DNA of 64,000 nt from JBCBSZ01 sp039185015 (GTDB lineage Bacteria; Actinomycetota; Acidimicrobiia; Acidimicrobiales; Poriferisodalaceae): NCBI GenBank assembly GCA_039185015.1, contig JBCDAU010000025.1, positions 1-64,000 on the forward strand, given 5' to 3'. Under the pieces are notes generated by a model, which did not search any database, was not told the DNA's origin, and saw only the letters and a list, made by a program, of their open reading frames with translations. Numbering within the stretch: the first letter of the stretch is position 1; every line of letters begins with the position of its first letter. Positions 1 through 10,826 of the stretch are shown here, one piece after another. Made by a program: the position numbers and the translations under genes.

Positions 1-2610
1 CTCGCCGGCGACGAGGCCGATGCCGTCTCGGCGCTGCATCGCATCCCCGACCGCTGCAAGGTGTCTCGCACGGGCCGCAAGACGTCGTGGACCTGCGACA
101 TCGAGGACGTCCGCGCCGAGGTGATCGCCCTCGGCGCGGCGGCACGTGCCCTGGCCGACGATCGGCTCGACGCGGCCCTCTGGGCGATCGCTGCCGTCGT
201 CGCTGGCTTCACCCTCGACGCGGCCGAGCAGCGCCGGGCGACCGGTCGGCTCGAGTTCCACGATCTCCTGGTGCGGGCCCGGCAGCTCCTCCGCGACCCC
301 GAGGTCGGCCCCGACGTCCGCAGCGCGCTGCGCGATCGCTACCGCCATCTCCTGCTCGACGAGTTCCAGGACACCGACCCGATCCAGGTCGAGCTCGCCG
401 TGCTGATCGGCTGCCCCGACACCGACCTCGACGGCCGGGCTTGGCAGGACCTCGAGGTCGACCCCGGGAGGCTCTTCTTCGTCGGCGACCCGAAGCAGTC
501 GATCTACCGGTTCCGCCGGGCCGACATCGAGGTGTTCCTCGCGGCCCGTCACCGGTTCGCCGAGGATGCTCCGCACCTCGTCACCAACTTCCGGTCGTCG
601 GAGCCGGTCATCCGGTGGGTGAACCAGGTCTTCGGTCGCCTGATCCGCTACGAGGAGGGCTCCCAGCCCGAGTTCGAACCGTTGGATGCCGCCCGCGGGG
701 CACCGCCGATCGGGCCCGGCGTGGCCCTCCTCGGCGCCGACCCGCACACGGACGAGCTCGACGCCGCCGGGCTGCGGGCCCGAGAGGCTGACTCGGTCGC
801 CGACACGGTGGCCACAGCGCTCGCCGACGGCTGGTCCGTCGACCGGGGCACGCCGGACGAGCCCGAGTGGGAACCGGCCCGGCCGGGCGACATCTGCATC
901 CTGTTGCCCGCGCGGACCTCCCTCGCCGCGCTCGAGCGGGCCCTGTCGATGCGCGGCATCCCGTACCGCGCCGAGACGTCGTCGCTCGTGTACGCCACCC
1001 GCGAGATCCGTGACCTGTTGTTGGCGCTCCGGGCCATCGCCGACCCAACCGACCAGCTCGCGCTCGTCGCCGCGCTGCGCTCGCCGATCTACGGCTGCGG
1101 CGACGACGACCTCGCCCACTGGCGGCTCGGACTCGGGGCGAGGTTCACGATCGGCGACGAGCCGCCCGGCGGCGCCGACGCGCACCCGGTGGGCGACGCG
1201 ATCGCCCACCTGACCGAGCTGCACCGGGCGAGTCGCTGGTCGACGCCGGCCGAGCTGCTCGACCGGCTGATCCGGGAGCGGGCGGTGATGGAGTCGGCCG
1301 TGGCCACCGGGCGCCCCCGGGACGTGTGGCGCCGGCTCCGCTTCGTGGTCGACCAGGCCCGTGCGTGGGCCGACGCCGGCGGAACGCAGCTGCGGGCCTA
1401 CCTCCGGTGGGCCGCACTGCAGGGCGCGGAGAACGCCCGCGTGTCCGAGACGGTGCTGCCCGAGACCGACGACGACAGCGTTCGCATCCTGACGGTGCAC
1501 GGGGCGAAGGGCCTGGAGTTCCCCATCACGGTCGTGTCCGGCATGACGACGCAGCGAGGTGGAGCACGGCGTGGCGTCGTCGCCGCCTTCCCGGGCGACG
1601 GTTCGGTCCAGCTCCGGCTCGGCAAGGCCGTCGCCTCGGAGCACTTCGAGGCGTTCCAACCGATCGACGAGCAGCTCGACGCCCATGAGCACCTCCGCCT
1701 GCTGTACGTCGCCGCCACCCGGGCTCGCGACCACCTCGTCGTGTCGATGCACCGGACCGAGGGCTCCAAGCCGACGACCGCCGCACACGTGCTCGAACCC
1801 GCTGCGCTCGACGACGGCCCGCCTGCCGCCCGGCTGACGCCACGGCCGGTCGCCGTCCGCCCGGACCGTGTCGAGACGCCCGATGTCCAGCGACCCGAGC
1901 GCGACGTCTGGGAACGGGATCGTGCGGCGGCCATCGACGCGGCGAGCCGGAGGACGGTCGTGGCGGCCACGACGCTGGCCCGTGAGGCAGCCGAGGCCGA
2001 TGACCCGGGTCTGGCCAAGCGGGAGCGCGACCTCGAGCTCCCGCCGTGGAACAAGGGTCGCTACGGCACCGCCGTCGGTCGGGCGGTCCACGGCGTGCTG
2101 CAGGTGGTCGACCTGGCCGACGGAGACGGTGTCGCCGACGCGGCGCGGGCGCAGGCGGTCGCCGAAGGCGTCGCCGGTCGGACAGGCGTCGTCGAGCGGC
2201 TCGCCCGGAGCGCGCTCGACACCCGGGTGGCTCGTGAGGCGTCGGCGGCGAGAGCGTGGCGCGAGCTGTGGGTCGCGGCACCGATCGGCGACCACCTCAT
2301 CGAGGGCTACGTCGACCTGCTGTATCGCTCACCGGACGGGCTCGTCATCGTCGATTGGAAGACCGATCACGTCGAGGGTGACGACGACGTCCGGCTGAAG
2401 CTCGACCGGTACCGACTGCAAGGGGCGAGCTACGCCGTGGCCGTCGAGCGGGCGACCGGTGAGTCGGTCGCCCGGGTCGTCTTCGCCTTCCTGGCCGAGG
2501 ACGGTGCGGTGGAGCGGGACCTGCCCGAGCTGGCGTCGGCCATGGCCGAGGTGGCGACCTCGACGGCCCAGCTCGCCGCGCGGTCCGCGGACGCCGACCC
2601 CGAGGACTGA
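1..2610 (+). CDS. UvrD/RecB-family helicase-nuclease (AddA/RecB-like), 5' end outside window
   Basis: The frame is open from base 1, so the N-terminus with Walker A lies to the left. Superfamily 1 helicase motifs follow in order: motif II D-E-F-Q-D-T-D (about 355-375), motif III G-D-P-K-Q-S-I-Y (about 485), N-F-R-S-S (about 590), motif V with V-H-G-A-K-G-L-E-F (about 1495) and motif VI with L-Y-V-A-A-T-R-A (about 1700). The C-terminus has a RecB-type nuclease core: a G-x3-H box near 2080 and D-W-K-T-D near 2355. Such enzymes unwind and resect DNA ends in double-strand-break repair. An AddB/RecC-like partner would be expected upstream but cannot be seen. The TGA stop is followed by a hairpin at 2632-2655. 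Confidence 0.93.
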   Translation, partial: LAGDEADAVSALHRIPDRCKVSRTGRKTSWTCDIEDVRAEVIALGAAARALADDRLDAALWAIAAVVAGFTLDAAEQRRATGRLEFHDLLVRARQLLRDPEVGPDVRSALRDRYRHLLLDEFQDTDPIQVELAVLIGCPDTDLDGRAWQDLEVDPGRLFFVGDPKQSIYRFRRADIEVFLAARHRFAEDAPHLVTNFRSSEPVIRWVNQVFGRLIRYEEGSQPEFEPLDAARGAPPIGPGVALLGADPHTDELDAAGLRAREADSVADTVATALADGWSVDRGTPDEPEWEPARPGDICILLPARTSLAALERALSMRGIPYRAETSSLVYATREIRDLLLALRAIADPTDQLALVAALRSPIYGCGDDDLAHWRLGLGARFTIGDEPPGGADAHPVGDAIAHLTELHRASRWSTPAELLDRLIRERAVMESAVATGRPRDVWRRLRFVVDQARAWADAGGTQLRAYLRWAALQGAENARVSETVLPETDDDSVRILTVHGAKGLEFPITVVSGMTTQRGGARRGVVAAFPGDGSVQLRLGKAVASEHFEAFQPIDEQLDAHEHLRLLYVAATRARDHLVVSMHRTEGSKPTTAAHVLEPAALDDGPPAARLTPRPVAVRPDRVETPDVQRPERDVWERDRAAAIDAASRRTVVAATTLAREAAEADDPGLAKRERDLELPPWNKGRYGTAVGRAVHGVLQVVDLADGDGVADAARAQAVAEGVAGRTGVVERLARSALDTRVAREASAARAWRELWVAAPIGDHLIEGYVDLLYRSPDGLVIVDWKTDHVEGDDDVRLKLDRYRLQGASYAVAVERATGESVARVVFAFLAEDGAVERDLPELASAMAEVATSTAQLAARSADADPED

Positions 2611-2631
2611 CCCCGATGGTGCGAACGCATC

Positions 2632-2655
2632 AGGGACCTCGGGACCTTGGTCCCT
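2632..2655. terminator. Hairpin between convergent genes
   Basis: AGGGACC and GGTCCCT form a 7-bp inverted repeat with a 10-nt loop, 20 bases after the helicase stop. The region 2611-2810 lies between two converging 3' ends and shows no other gene. There is no long T tract, so the terminator role is inferred from position. The core GGGAC-N4-GTCCC resembles a DosR box, but no gene starts nearby. Confidence 0.4.
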
Positions 2656-2810
2656 GGAGTTTCTGACCTCGACCTGATCTCGTCGTATTTAGCAGGAACT
2701 GCGTCGTCCGCTGACCGCCAGCCCAGCCCAGGCGGACGGCGCAGGACCTGTCAGCGCCAAGAGGAGAGCCCATTCCGGTGGGCAAGCGAGCTTGGTCCGC
2801 GACGTCGGCG

Positions 2811-3122
2811 TCAGCCCTTCCCCACCAGCAGGTCGATGACCTGTCTCGCATCTGACGCCTCGGTGGTGATGTCCAGGCGAACGTCGTCGCCCTCGACGGT
2901 GGTCCGCAGCGTCAAGAAGCTGCAGCACGCCGCCTCCCGGCTCGCCAGGTCCTCGACCACCGGCGCCAACGCCGCCGGGAACGTGAGCGACCAGCCATCG
3001 GTCACCGGCTCGCATGTGGTCGCCCGCGCCGCGAGGCGGTCCCACTCGCCCAGCTGCGACGTTGCCGCATCCGGGCTCAAGGTGCAGGCGATGGGGCCCT
3101 CGGGATCTGCGACGTGCTCCAT
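2811..3122 (-). CDS. Small conserved cysteine-containing protein, function unknown
   Basis: 103 codons from an ATG at 3122. The sequence has an N-terminal I-A-C-T-L-S-P-D segment, a central D-G-W-S-L-T-F-P stretch and a conserved-looking E-A-A-C-C-S-F-L core, followed by alternating hydrophobic residues that suggest a small alpha/beta fold. Similar ~100-residue proteins with an A-C-C-x-F core occur in actinobacteria beside MerR or heavy-metal genes (from memory, not searched). It is divergent from the methyltransferase at 3210. A longer reading frame continues upstream but runs antisense to that methyltransferase and is not believed. Metal or thiol chemistry is only a guess from the paired cysteines. 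Confidence 0.7.
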   Translation of the reverse strand: MEHVADPEGPIACTLSPDAATSQLGEWDRLAARATTCEPVTDGWSLTFPAALAPVVEDLASREAACCSFLTLRTTVEGDDVRLDITTEASDARQVIDLLVGKG

Positions 3123-3209
3123 GCCGGTGACGGTACGACGTCGACCCCGACCGAGGTCAAGGGTCGAAACCCACCTGCCGCGACCGACCCCTGCGGCCAA
3201 CCTGTCACC

Positions 3210-3959
3210 GTGGAGCCGACCGATCCTCGTCTCGCAGCGCTGTACGACCTCGACAACCCCGATGGGCCGGACCACGACGGGTACCGGGCGCTGGCCGACC
3301 GGATCGGCGCCGACACGATCGTCGATCTCGGGTGCGGGACCGGAATCCTCACGGTGACGCTGGCGACGGCAGGGCGCACGGTGATCGGCATCGATCCCGA
3401 CGCCGGGATGCTCGATGTCGCACGACGCCGGCCGGGCGCCGAGGTGGTGCGCTGGGTCCGCGGTGACTCGGCGCAGGTCGCCGCGGCGCTCGACACTGCC
3501 GGACGCGGCCTCGCTGACCTGGCGCTGATGACCGGCAACGTCGCCATGCACATCGGGCCGGCGGACTGGCCGACGACGCTCGCCCACCTCGCTGCGGGCC
3601 TGCGGATCGGCGGAACGCTGAGCTTCGAGACCCGCAACCCGGCCGCCGAGGCGTGGCGGACCTGGACTCCAGAGCTGACCCGTGGCTCCCGGGACACCGA
3701 GTTCGGCGAGCTGACCGAGTGGCTGGAGATGGAGGGGCCCGACGCCGACGGCACCGTCGTGCTCTCCGCCCACAACCTCTGGACGGTGACCGGTGAGGAC
3801 CTGGTCGTCGACGTCACGCTGACCTTCCGCTCGCTCGACGACCTCGAGACATCGCTCGGCGCCGCGGGCCTGACCGTCTCGGGGGCCGCTGGTGGCTGGT
3901 CGGGCCAACCGATCGAGCCAACCTCACCGCTGATCGTGGTGACGGCGACGAAGGACTGA
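3210..3959 (+). CDS. SAM-dependent methyltransferase, class I
   Basis: 249 residues from the GTG at 3210; the open frame continues upstream but overlaps the divergent gene. The Rossmann SAM-binding motif I is V-D-L-G-C-G-T-G (about residue 38) and the acidic end of strand 2 is I-G-I-D-P-D. A later N-V-A-M-H-I segment fits the post-II region of the ubiE/TehB-like Methyltransf_25 group. The substrate cannot be told from sequence. It ends two bases before the converging stop of the AlkX-like gene at 3962, so the two genes meet tail to tail. Confidence 0.88.
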   Translation: MEPTDPRLAALYDLDNPDGPDHDGYRALADRIGADTIVDLGCGTGILTVTLATAGRTVIGIDPDAGMLDVARRRPGAEVVRWVRGDSAQVAAALDTAGRGLADLALMTGNVAMHIGPADWPTTLAHLAAGLRIGGTLSFETRNPAAEAWRTWTPELTRGSRDTEFGELTEWLEMEGPDADGTVVLSAHNLWTVTGEDLVVDVTLTFRSLDDLETSLGAAGLTVSGAAGGWSGQPIEPTSPLIVVTATKD

Positions 3960-3961
3960 GC

Positions 3962-5149
3962 TCAGCCGACCGCCCGGCGAAGAGACGGGGCGAGGTCGCC
4001 ACGGTCGCCGACCTCCACCTCGTCGACGCCGAGGAATCCGGCCAGCTCCCGGAGCGGCGCGACGAGGTCGTCGGCGACGACATCGGGATCGGCGTGGTCC
4101 TCGGCGAAGGACCCTCGCACCATCAGCACGGAGCGTTTCCGGTCGGCCTTGATGTCGAGGCGCCCGACCAGCTCGGTGCCGGACAGCACGGGCAGCACGT
4201 AGTAGCCGTACCTCCGCTTCGCCTCGGGCACGTAGATCTCGATCCGGTACTCGAAGCCGTAGAGCCGCTCGGCCCGCGGCCGAAACCACACGACCGGATC
4301 GAAGGGGCTCAACAGCCGCGTGCCCTCGATCCGACGGGGGATCGACACCTCGGGGTGGAGATAGGCCGGGTCCTTCCATCCCTCGACATCGACCTCCTCG
4401 ACGACGCCGGACGCAACGAGATCGACGAGGTGCCGGCGGACGTCGCGCACCGGCAGCCGGTACCAGTCGGCGATGTCGGCGGCGGTGCCGACGCCGGCCG
4501 CCCGGGCACCGACGACCACGAGCTCCCGGACCGCCTCCTCGGGATCGGGCGTCTCGCGAGCGCGGACCTCCGGAGGGATCACCCGCTCGGGCAGGTCGTA
4601 GTGGGTGACGAACCCGGCGTCGCGATAGGCGATGCAGAGCCGACCGGTGACGTAGAGCCACTCGAGCGCGACCTTGCCCGGCGCCCAACCCCACCACGAG
4701 CCGCCGCGCCCACCAGGGTCGTGCAGGTCGCTCACGGCGGTCGGCCCCTCGGTCTCGACCTGCTCGAACACCGCCCGCACGTAGTCGGGCCGCTCCTCCT
4801 CGAGCCGCCGTCCGCCCTGCCACCGACCGGTGTGGTGCCGGTAGCGCAGCAGCGGCTCCCGGTCGATCGGCGAGATCGAGGCCTCGTGGGCGACGTACTC
4901 GAAGCCCTTGCCCGACCGCCACAGGAACCGATCGAGCGCATCTCGGTCGTAGGGACCGAGGCGGGCCAGGACGGGGAGGAAGTGGCTGCGGCAGATGACG
5001 TTGACGGAGTCGAGCTGCAGGATCGCCATGCGATCGAGCACGCGGGCGAAGTGACGGGCGTCGACGCGGCCGGACGGACGCCGGTCGGCGAACCCCTGCG
5101 CGCCCAGCGCGAGTCGTCGGGCGCGGTCGATGGTCAGGCGGCGGGCCAC
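3962..5149 (-). CDS. AlkX/YcaQ-type winged-helix DNA glycosylase (crosslink repair)
   Basis: 395 residues from GTG 5149. The frame continues upstream to an ATG at 5230, but that would overlap the divergent pfkB gene, so the shorter form is preferred. The protein belongs to the HTH_42 family, which includes E. coli YcaQ (AlkX) and Streptomyces AlkZ, glycosylases that unhook interstrand crosslinks and remove bulky alkylated bases. The segment A-I-L-Q-L-D-S-V-N-V holds the Q-x-D catalytic motif typical of the YcaQ branch (AlkZ has Q-x-Q). Family features at the C-terminus include L-L-S-P-F-D-P and Y-E-F/Y-R-I-E-I-Y-V-P. Host DNA-damage protection is the likely role. Confidence 0.87.
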   Translation of the reverse strand: MARRLTIDRARRLALGAQGFADRRPSGRVDARHFARVLDRMAILQLDSVNVICRSHFLPVLARLGPYDRDALDRFLWRSGKGFEYVAHEASISPIDREPLLRYRHHTGRWQGGRRLEEERPDYVRAVFEQVETEGPTAVSDLHDPGGRGGSWWGWAPGKVALEWLYVTGRLCIAYRDAGFVTHYDLPERVIPPEVRARETPDPEEAVRELVVVGARAAGVGTAADIADWYRLPVRDVRRHLVDLVASGVVEEVDVEGWKDPAYLHPEVSIPRRIEGTRLLSPFDPVVWFRPRAERLYGFEYRIEIYVPEAKRRYGYYVLPVLSGTELVGRLDIKADRKRSVLMVRGSFAEDHADPDVVADDLVAPLRELAGFLGVDEVEVGDRGDLAPSLRRAVG

Positions 5150-5187
5150 GAGATGAGCATCCCACCGGGCTGTGGCAGGGTCGCGCC

Positions 5188-6141
5188 ATGCAACACGACC
5201 GCATCGTGACGGTGACCGCCAACCCGGCACTCGACCGGGCGACGCAGGCCCCCCGGATCCAGGCCGGACCCAAGCTCCGGTGCCTCGCCCCCCGCACCGA
5301 TCCCGGCGGCGGCGGCATCAACGCCGCCCGGGTCGTGCGCCTCCTCGGCGGTCACGCGACCGTGGTCGTCACGCTGGGTGGAGCGACCGGGGAGCAGCTC
5401 GCCACGCTGCTGCGCAGCGTCGGCCTCGAGCCCCGCGTCGTGCCCATCCACGGCGAGACGAGGGAGAGCCTCACCGTCGACGATGCCTCGACCGGCGAGC
5501 AGTACCGGTTCGTCCTCCCGGGGCCGACGCTGACCCCGGACGAGGCCGAGCTGTTCCTCGCCACCGCCGAAGCCCACGTCACGCCCGGCACCCTCGTGGT
5601 CGCGAGCGGGAGCCTGCCGGCCGGCGCGCCGCCGGAGACGTGGGCGGATCTGTCCCGACGTGTCGCCGCCAAGGGCGGACGAGTCGTGCTCGACACGAGC
5701 GGCGAGCCGGCGAGGGCCGCCTTCGGCACCGGGGTCGAGGTCTTCCGGTGCAACGACAGCGAGATGTCCGACCTCTGCGGCGTCGCGCTCCGGCACGATC
5801 ACGAGGCCCAGGAGCGCGAGCTCCGGCGCATGATCGACGAGGGCGCCGCCAAGATCCTGATGATGGGTCTGGGCCCCGAGGGGTCGATCGTCGTCAGCGC
5901 CGACGAGGTCCACCGGATCCCCGCCCCGTCGCTCCCGAAGCGCAGTGCCGTCGGTGCGGGCGACTCGCTCGTCGGCGGACTGACGCTCGGCCTGGCTCGC
6001 GGATGGTCGCTGAAGGACGCCGCGACGCTCGGCGTGATCGCCGGGGCCGCGGCTCACGCCACCCCCGGTACCGAGCTGTGCCGCCGCGACGACGTCGAGC
6101 GGCTCTTCGAAGAGCAGACGGGCTACCCCATCCCCTCCTGA
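5188..6141 (+). CDS. pfkB: 6-phosphofructokinase, PfkB type
   Basis: 317 residues, ATG start. Residues near 40 read D-P-G-G-G-G-I-N-A-A-R, the sugar-binding signature of PfkB kinases, and the C-terminal anion hole and catalytic base are in S-A-V-G-A-G-D-S-L-V-G-G. The first third (K-L-R-C-x-A-P, G-G-A-T-G-E) and S-G-E-Q-Y-R-F-V track E. coli PfkB closely and more specifically than fructose-1-phosphate or tagatose-6-phosphate kinases. It phosphorylates fructose 6-phosphate with ATP in glycolysis. It is divergent from the AlkX-like gene with 38 bases between them. Confidence 0.92.
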   Translation: MQHDRIVTVTANPALDRATQAPRIQAGPKLRCLAPRTDPGGGGINAARVVRLLGGHATVVVTLGGATGEQLATLLRSVGLEPRVVPIHGETRESLTVDDASTGEQYRFVLPGPTLTPDEAELFLATAEAHVTPGTLVVASGSLPAGAPPETWADLSRRVAAKGGRVVLDTSGEPARAAFGTGVEVFRCNDSEMSDLCGVALRHDHEAQERELRRMIDEGAAKILMMGLGPEGSIVVSADEVHRIPAPSLPKRSAVGAGDSLVGGLTLGLARGWSLKDAATLGVIAGAAAHATPGTELCRRDDVERLFEEQTGYPIPS

Positions 6142-6143
6142 TA

Positions 6144-6164
6144 CCCGGGTGGGGGCCCGGAGCC
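6144..6164. repeat. Intergenic GC-rich repeat, copy 1
   Basis: CCCGGGTGGGGGCCCGGAGCC lies directly after the pfkB stop. CCGGG/CCCGG can pair around a 6-nt loop. Near-identical copies lie at 6221-6240 and 10716-10733, always just after or between genes. Confidence 0.6.
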
Positions 6165-6220
6165 TCACCCTCCTCCCGAGGTCCTCGCCCTGACGGGCTG
6201 CGGCCGGGCCGTGTCGTTCG

Positions 6221-6240
6221 CCGGGTGGGGGCCCGGAGCC
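6221..6240. repeat. Intergenic GC-rich repeat, copy 2
   Basis: CCGGGTGGGGGCCCGGAGCC, 57 bases after copy 1, between pfkB and the converging siderophore-interacting gene. It shares 20 contiguous bases with copy 1, which suggests a small dispersed element or duplicated terminator. Confidence 0.6.
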
Positions 6241-6258
6241 CCATCGCCGGGCGTCGGC

Positions 6259-7044
6259 TCAGGCCTCCTCGGCCAACCACTGGGACTTGACCTTGCGCCA
6301 CTCCTCGTCGGTGTGACGCCGGCGCCAGTACGGCGAGATCGAGGCGGAGCCGAGGTCGACGCCGCGGTCGGCGAGCAGCCGCCGCACCGCGCGGGTCTCG
6401 CCCGCCTCGCCGTGGACGAACACGTCGCCCTGACCGGACGGGAGCTCGAGCGCGTCGACCGCGTCGACGAGCAGCTGATCGGGCTCGGCAGCCCCCTTCC
6501 GGTGCAGCCACGTCACCTCGGTGGAGGCCGAGAGCGGCAGATCGAGCTCGCAGTCGGGACCGTCGACCACCGCGATCACGATGACGCGCTGCTCGGGAGT
6601 GGCGGCATCGATCGATGCGGCGATGGCCGGCAGCGCGCTCTCGTCGCCGACGAGGAGCATCCACTCCGAGGCGGCATCCGGGGCGAAGCCCCCGCCGGGA
6701 CCACGGAACTGCAGCCGGTCGCCGGGCTCGGCGTGCTGGGCCCACCGTCCGGCGAAGCCGACGTCGCCGTGGGCGACGAAGTCGATCGTGAGGCGCTGAC
6801 GCTCGGCATCCCACGCCCGCACCGTGAAACGCCGCGGCCGCGGCCGTTGGTCGTCCGGCATCTCGGAGAGGCCGCCGACGTCGAAGGGCACCTCCAGCTC
6901 GGCCGACGGCGGCGGGAAGTACGCGTTCACGTACGCGTCCGTGAACGGGACCATCTCGAACTCGTCCAACGTGCCACCGCTCAGCACGACCCGGACCATG
7001 CTCGGGCTGAGCTGCTCGACCGCCTCGACGACACCGTGATGCAT
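6259..7044 (-). CDS. Siderophore-interacting protein (FAD-binding ferric-siderophore reductase family)
   Basis: 261 residues from ATG 7044, chosen because GGAGGTGAGG precedes it at good spacing; an upstream ATG would add 16 residues. The FAD-binding half has R-R-F-T-V-R-A-W (about residue 73) and G-P-G-G-G-F. The NAD(P)H-binding SIP half has L-L-V-G-D-E-S-A-L-P-A-I, V-H-G-E-A-G-E-T and the terminal S-x-Y-W-R-R-x-H-T-D-E-E-W box, as in ViuB/FscN-like proteins. These flavoproteins reduce imported ferric siderophores in the cytoplasm. No siderophore uptake gene is adjacent; the FetAB-like and binding-lipoprotein genes lie about 17-20 kb away. Confidence 0.92.
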   Translation of the reverse strand: MHHGVVEAVEQLSPSMVRVVLSGGTLDEFEMVPFTDAYVNAYFPPPSAELEVPFDVGGLSEMPDDQRPRPRRFTVRAWDAERQRLTIDFVAHGDVGFAGRWAQHAEPGDRLQFRGPGGGFAPDAASEWMLLVGDESALPAIAASIDAATPEQRVIVIAVVDGPDCELDLPLSASTEVTWLHRKGAAEPDQLLVDAVDALELPSGQGDVFVHGEAGETRAVRRLLADRGVDLGSASISPYWRRRHTDEEWRKVKSQWLAEEA

Positions 7045-7110
7045 CTGCCTCACCTCCGCCCTGGAGTGTAAAGGGAACCAAACACAGTTCATCCGCCGCT
7101 GACGGACGGG

Positions 7111-8169
7111 TCAGGTCACCTCGAACGGGAGCTGGAACCACCACGGCCGATCGGTGGGCTCGACCGAGACCACCCACTTCACCCACCACGGCCCGCGACG
7201 TCCGGGAGCGACGACGCGCACCGGGGCGCCGTGACGACGACGGAGCTCCTCGTCGCCGTACCCGACGGCGAGGTACACGCTGGTCGCGTCGCGCATCGGG
7301 AACGTGCGCTGGTAGCCGGTCGAGGAGGTCACCTGGAAGCTGCGCGCGTCGGAGGCGAGCAGGTCGGCGATCGGCACGACCAGCCACTCCTGCCGGGACC
7401 ACCAGCCACCGGTGCAGTCCAGATCGGCCACGACCGGTGCAGCCCGCTGCCGGAGGGCGGCGACGTCGACCGGTCGTCCGCCCACCGACAACTCCCACGC
7501 CTCCACCGACGTGTCCGACGGCGCCGTGTCGTCGATCCAGGACACCGATGGCATCGCCGCCGGATCGAAGGAGCCGACCTCGTGGGAGCCGGTCGCGGCC
7601 CGGGACCCGCCATCGAGACCGACGACCCGGACGACGCCCTCGCTCGCGGCCACGACCGCCGCCGCCGTGAGCGTCGCCGCTCCGCCACCGATGAGCAGGC
7701 GACGGTCGAGGTCCACCGCACGTGGCCGGGACGGACGGGACCACATGTGCCAGATCAGCATCGGCAACACGACGAACGCGAGGAGCGTGTGGGTCCACAG
7801 CGCCGACCAGTAGCCGACGCCGTACCACAGGCCCGTGGCGTGCACGACGCCGAGGCCGACCGTCACGAGGACCAGCACGCCGAACGCCGCCGACACCCAG
7901 CGAGACCATCGACGGCGACGCATGCCGGGCCGGACCGAACGACGGATCTTCACCGGCGTGAGGACGACGACGAGGATGCCGGCCACGGCGTGGAGCGCCG
8001 TCCACCACCGCGCCCACTCGGTGCCGACGGCCCACGAGACGACGCCGGTGACGATCGCGACGACCACGGCGACGGCGAGCAACAGGTTGGCCTGTCGACC
8101 GGAGAGCACCCCGACCGACCGGGCCCGGTGGGAGCGCTGGCGACGATCCGTCGATGCGGGGGCGGCCAC
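7111..8169 (-). CDS. Membrane-anchored molybdopterin-dependent oxidoreductase (sulfite oxidase/YedY-like)
   Basis: 352 residues from GTG 8169. The N-terminal third carries four or five hydrophobic helices (about residues 28-155) with histidines such as L-H-A-V-A-G-I and W-T-H-T-L-L-A-F, which could hold a heme b. A C-terminal periplasmic-type domain follows with D-C-T-G-G-W-W-S-x-Q-E-W; the cysteine is the likely molybdenum ligand, as in sulfite oxidases and MsrP/YedY. The end, W-V-V-S-V-E, resembles the K-W-V-x-x-I/L-E segment of the family. Substrate unknown. The frame continues upstream only antisense to the ABC-F gene and was trimmed. It diverges from the ABC-F gene. Confidence 0.85.
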   Translation of the reverse strand: MAAPASTDRRQRSHRARSVGVLSGRQANLLLAVAVVVAIVTGVVSWAVGTEWARWWTALHAVAGILVVVLTPVKIRRSVRPGMRRRRWSRWVSAAFGVLVLVTVGLGVVHATGLWYGVGYWSALWTHTLLAFVVLPMLIWHMWSRPSRPRAVDLDRRLLIGGGAATLTAAAVVAASEGVVRVVGLDGGSRAATGSHEVGSFDPAAMPSVSWIDDTAPSDTSVEAWELSVGGRPVDVAALRQRAAPVVADLDCTGGWWSRQEWLVVPIADLLASDARSFQVTSSTGYQRTFPMRDATSVYLAVGYGDEELRRRHGAPVRVVAPGRRGPWWVKWVVSVEPTDRPWWFQLPFEVT

Positions 8170-8292
8170 GGCGTCGAACCTACGACTCGGCGTCGGCCCC
8201 AGGTCATCGCACGGCCGGAGTTCATCGATTCGACACCACTCGGCCTCGACCACCTGCCCGAGGGGACCGTGTGGGCCGTACGCTCCATCCAC

Positions 8293-10233
<1,941 letters not shown>

Positions 10234-10274
10234 CCTGCTCCGACGAAGAGCTGATCGGGAAGGACACCGACAAC

Positions 10275-10712
10275 GTGCGCATCGTGGTGCTGTCGCAGAG
10301 CCGAACGGGGAACACCCGGAAGGCGGCCGAGATGATCGGCGGGTCGGCCGAGGCCGCCGGCGCCGAGGTGTCGGTGCACCCCGTGACGGAGATCGACTAC
10401 GACGCGCTCGCCGCCGCCGACCTCGTCGTCGTCGGCACCTGGTGCGGCGGACTGTTCTTCTTCGGCCACCACCCGGGTGACGGCGGCGTCATCGACAAGA
10501 ACCTTCCGTCGCTGCACGGCAAGCCGGTCGCCGCCTACATGACCTACGCCCACTACGCAGGCAAGGTCATGAAGCGCTACACGAAGCTCCTGGAGCGCAA
10601 GGGCGTCGACATCGTCGCCACCGAGCTGCTCCGACGGGACCTGCTCCCCCAGGGCGTCGACGCCTTCGTCGACCGGGCGATGGACGCCGTCGAGCAGCGC
10701 TCGACGACCTGA
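10275..10712 (+). CDS. Flavodoxin-like protein
   Basis: 145 residues from GTG 10275. The start R-I-V-V-L-S-Q-S-R-T-G-N-T-R-K-A has the phosphate-binding loop of flavodoxins (T/S-x-T-G-N-T), and V-V-V-G-T-W-C-G-G-L-F-F-F-G matches the second FMN loop. It probably binds FMN and carries electrons or reduces a small substrate. It lies 41 bases after the ABC-F stop on the same strand and may be cotranscribed. A GC-rich repeat follows at 10716. Confidence 0.85.
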   Translation: MRIVVLSQSRTGNTRKAAEMIGGSAEAAGAEVSVHPVTEIDYDALAAADLVVVGTWCGGLFFFGHHPGDGGVIDKNLPSLHGKPVAAYMTYAHYAGKVMKRYTKLLERKGVDIVATELLRRDLLPQGVDAFVDRAMDAVEQRSTT

Positions 10713-10715
10713 TCG

Positions 10716-10733
10716 CCCGGGTGGGGGCCCGGG
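10716..10733. repeat. Intergenic GC-rich repeat, copy 3
   Basis: CCCGGGTGGGGGCCCGGG, immediately after the flavodoxin-like gene, shares 17 bases with copy 1 at 6144. Its ends pair with each other. Confidence 0.6.
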
Positions 10734-10826
10734 CCGTCCTCGACCCGCTGGTCCGGCGCTCGGCTGGGCGCCTGCTGGCACCGAGTCGTAGCCTGCCCTC
10801 GGGGACGCTCTGAGGGGGGCTCATCG

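Noticed and set aside
2638..2657. DosR-like box GGGAC-N4-GTCCC
   Set aside because: The core matches but the flanks do not, and it lies between two 3' ends, so a terminator hairpin is the better reading.
2647..3357. Plus-strand open frame of 236 codons
   Set aside because: Low-complexity Arg/Ser-rich composition; it overlaps the antisense small Cys protein and the real methyltransferase start.
5134..6168. Minus-strand open frame of 344 codons
   Set aside because: It is the reverse-strand shadow of pfkB, whose motifs are unambiguous.
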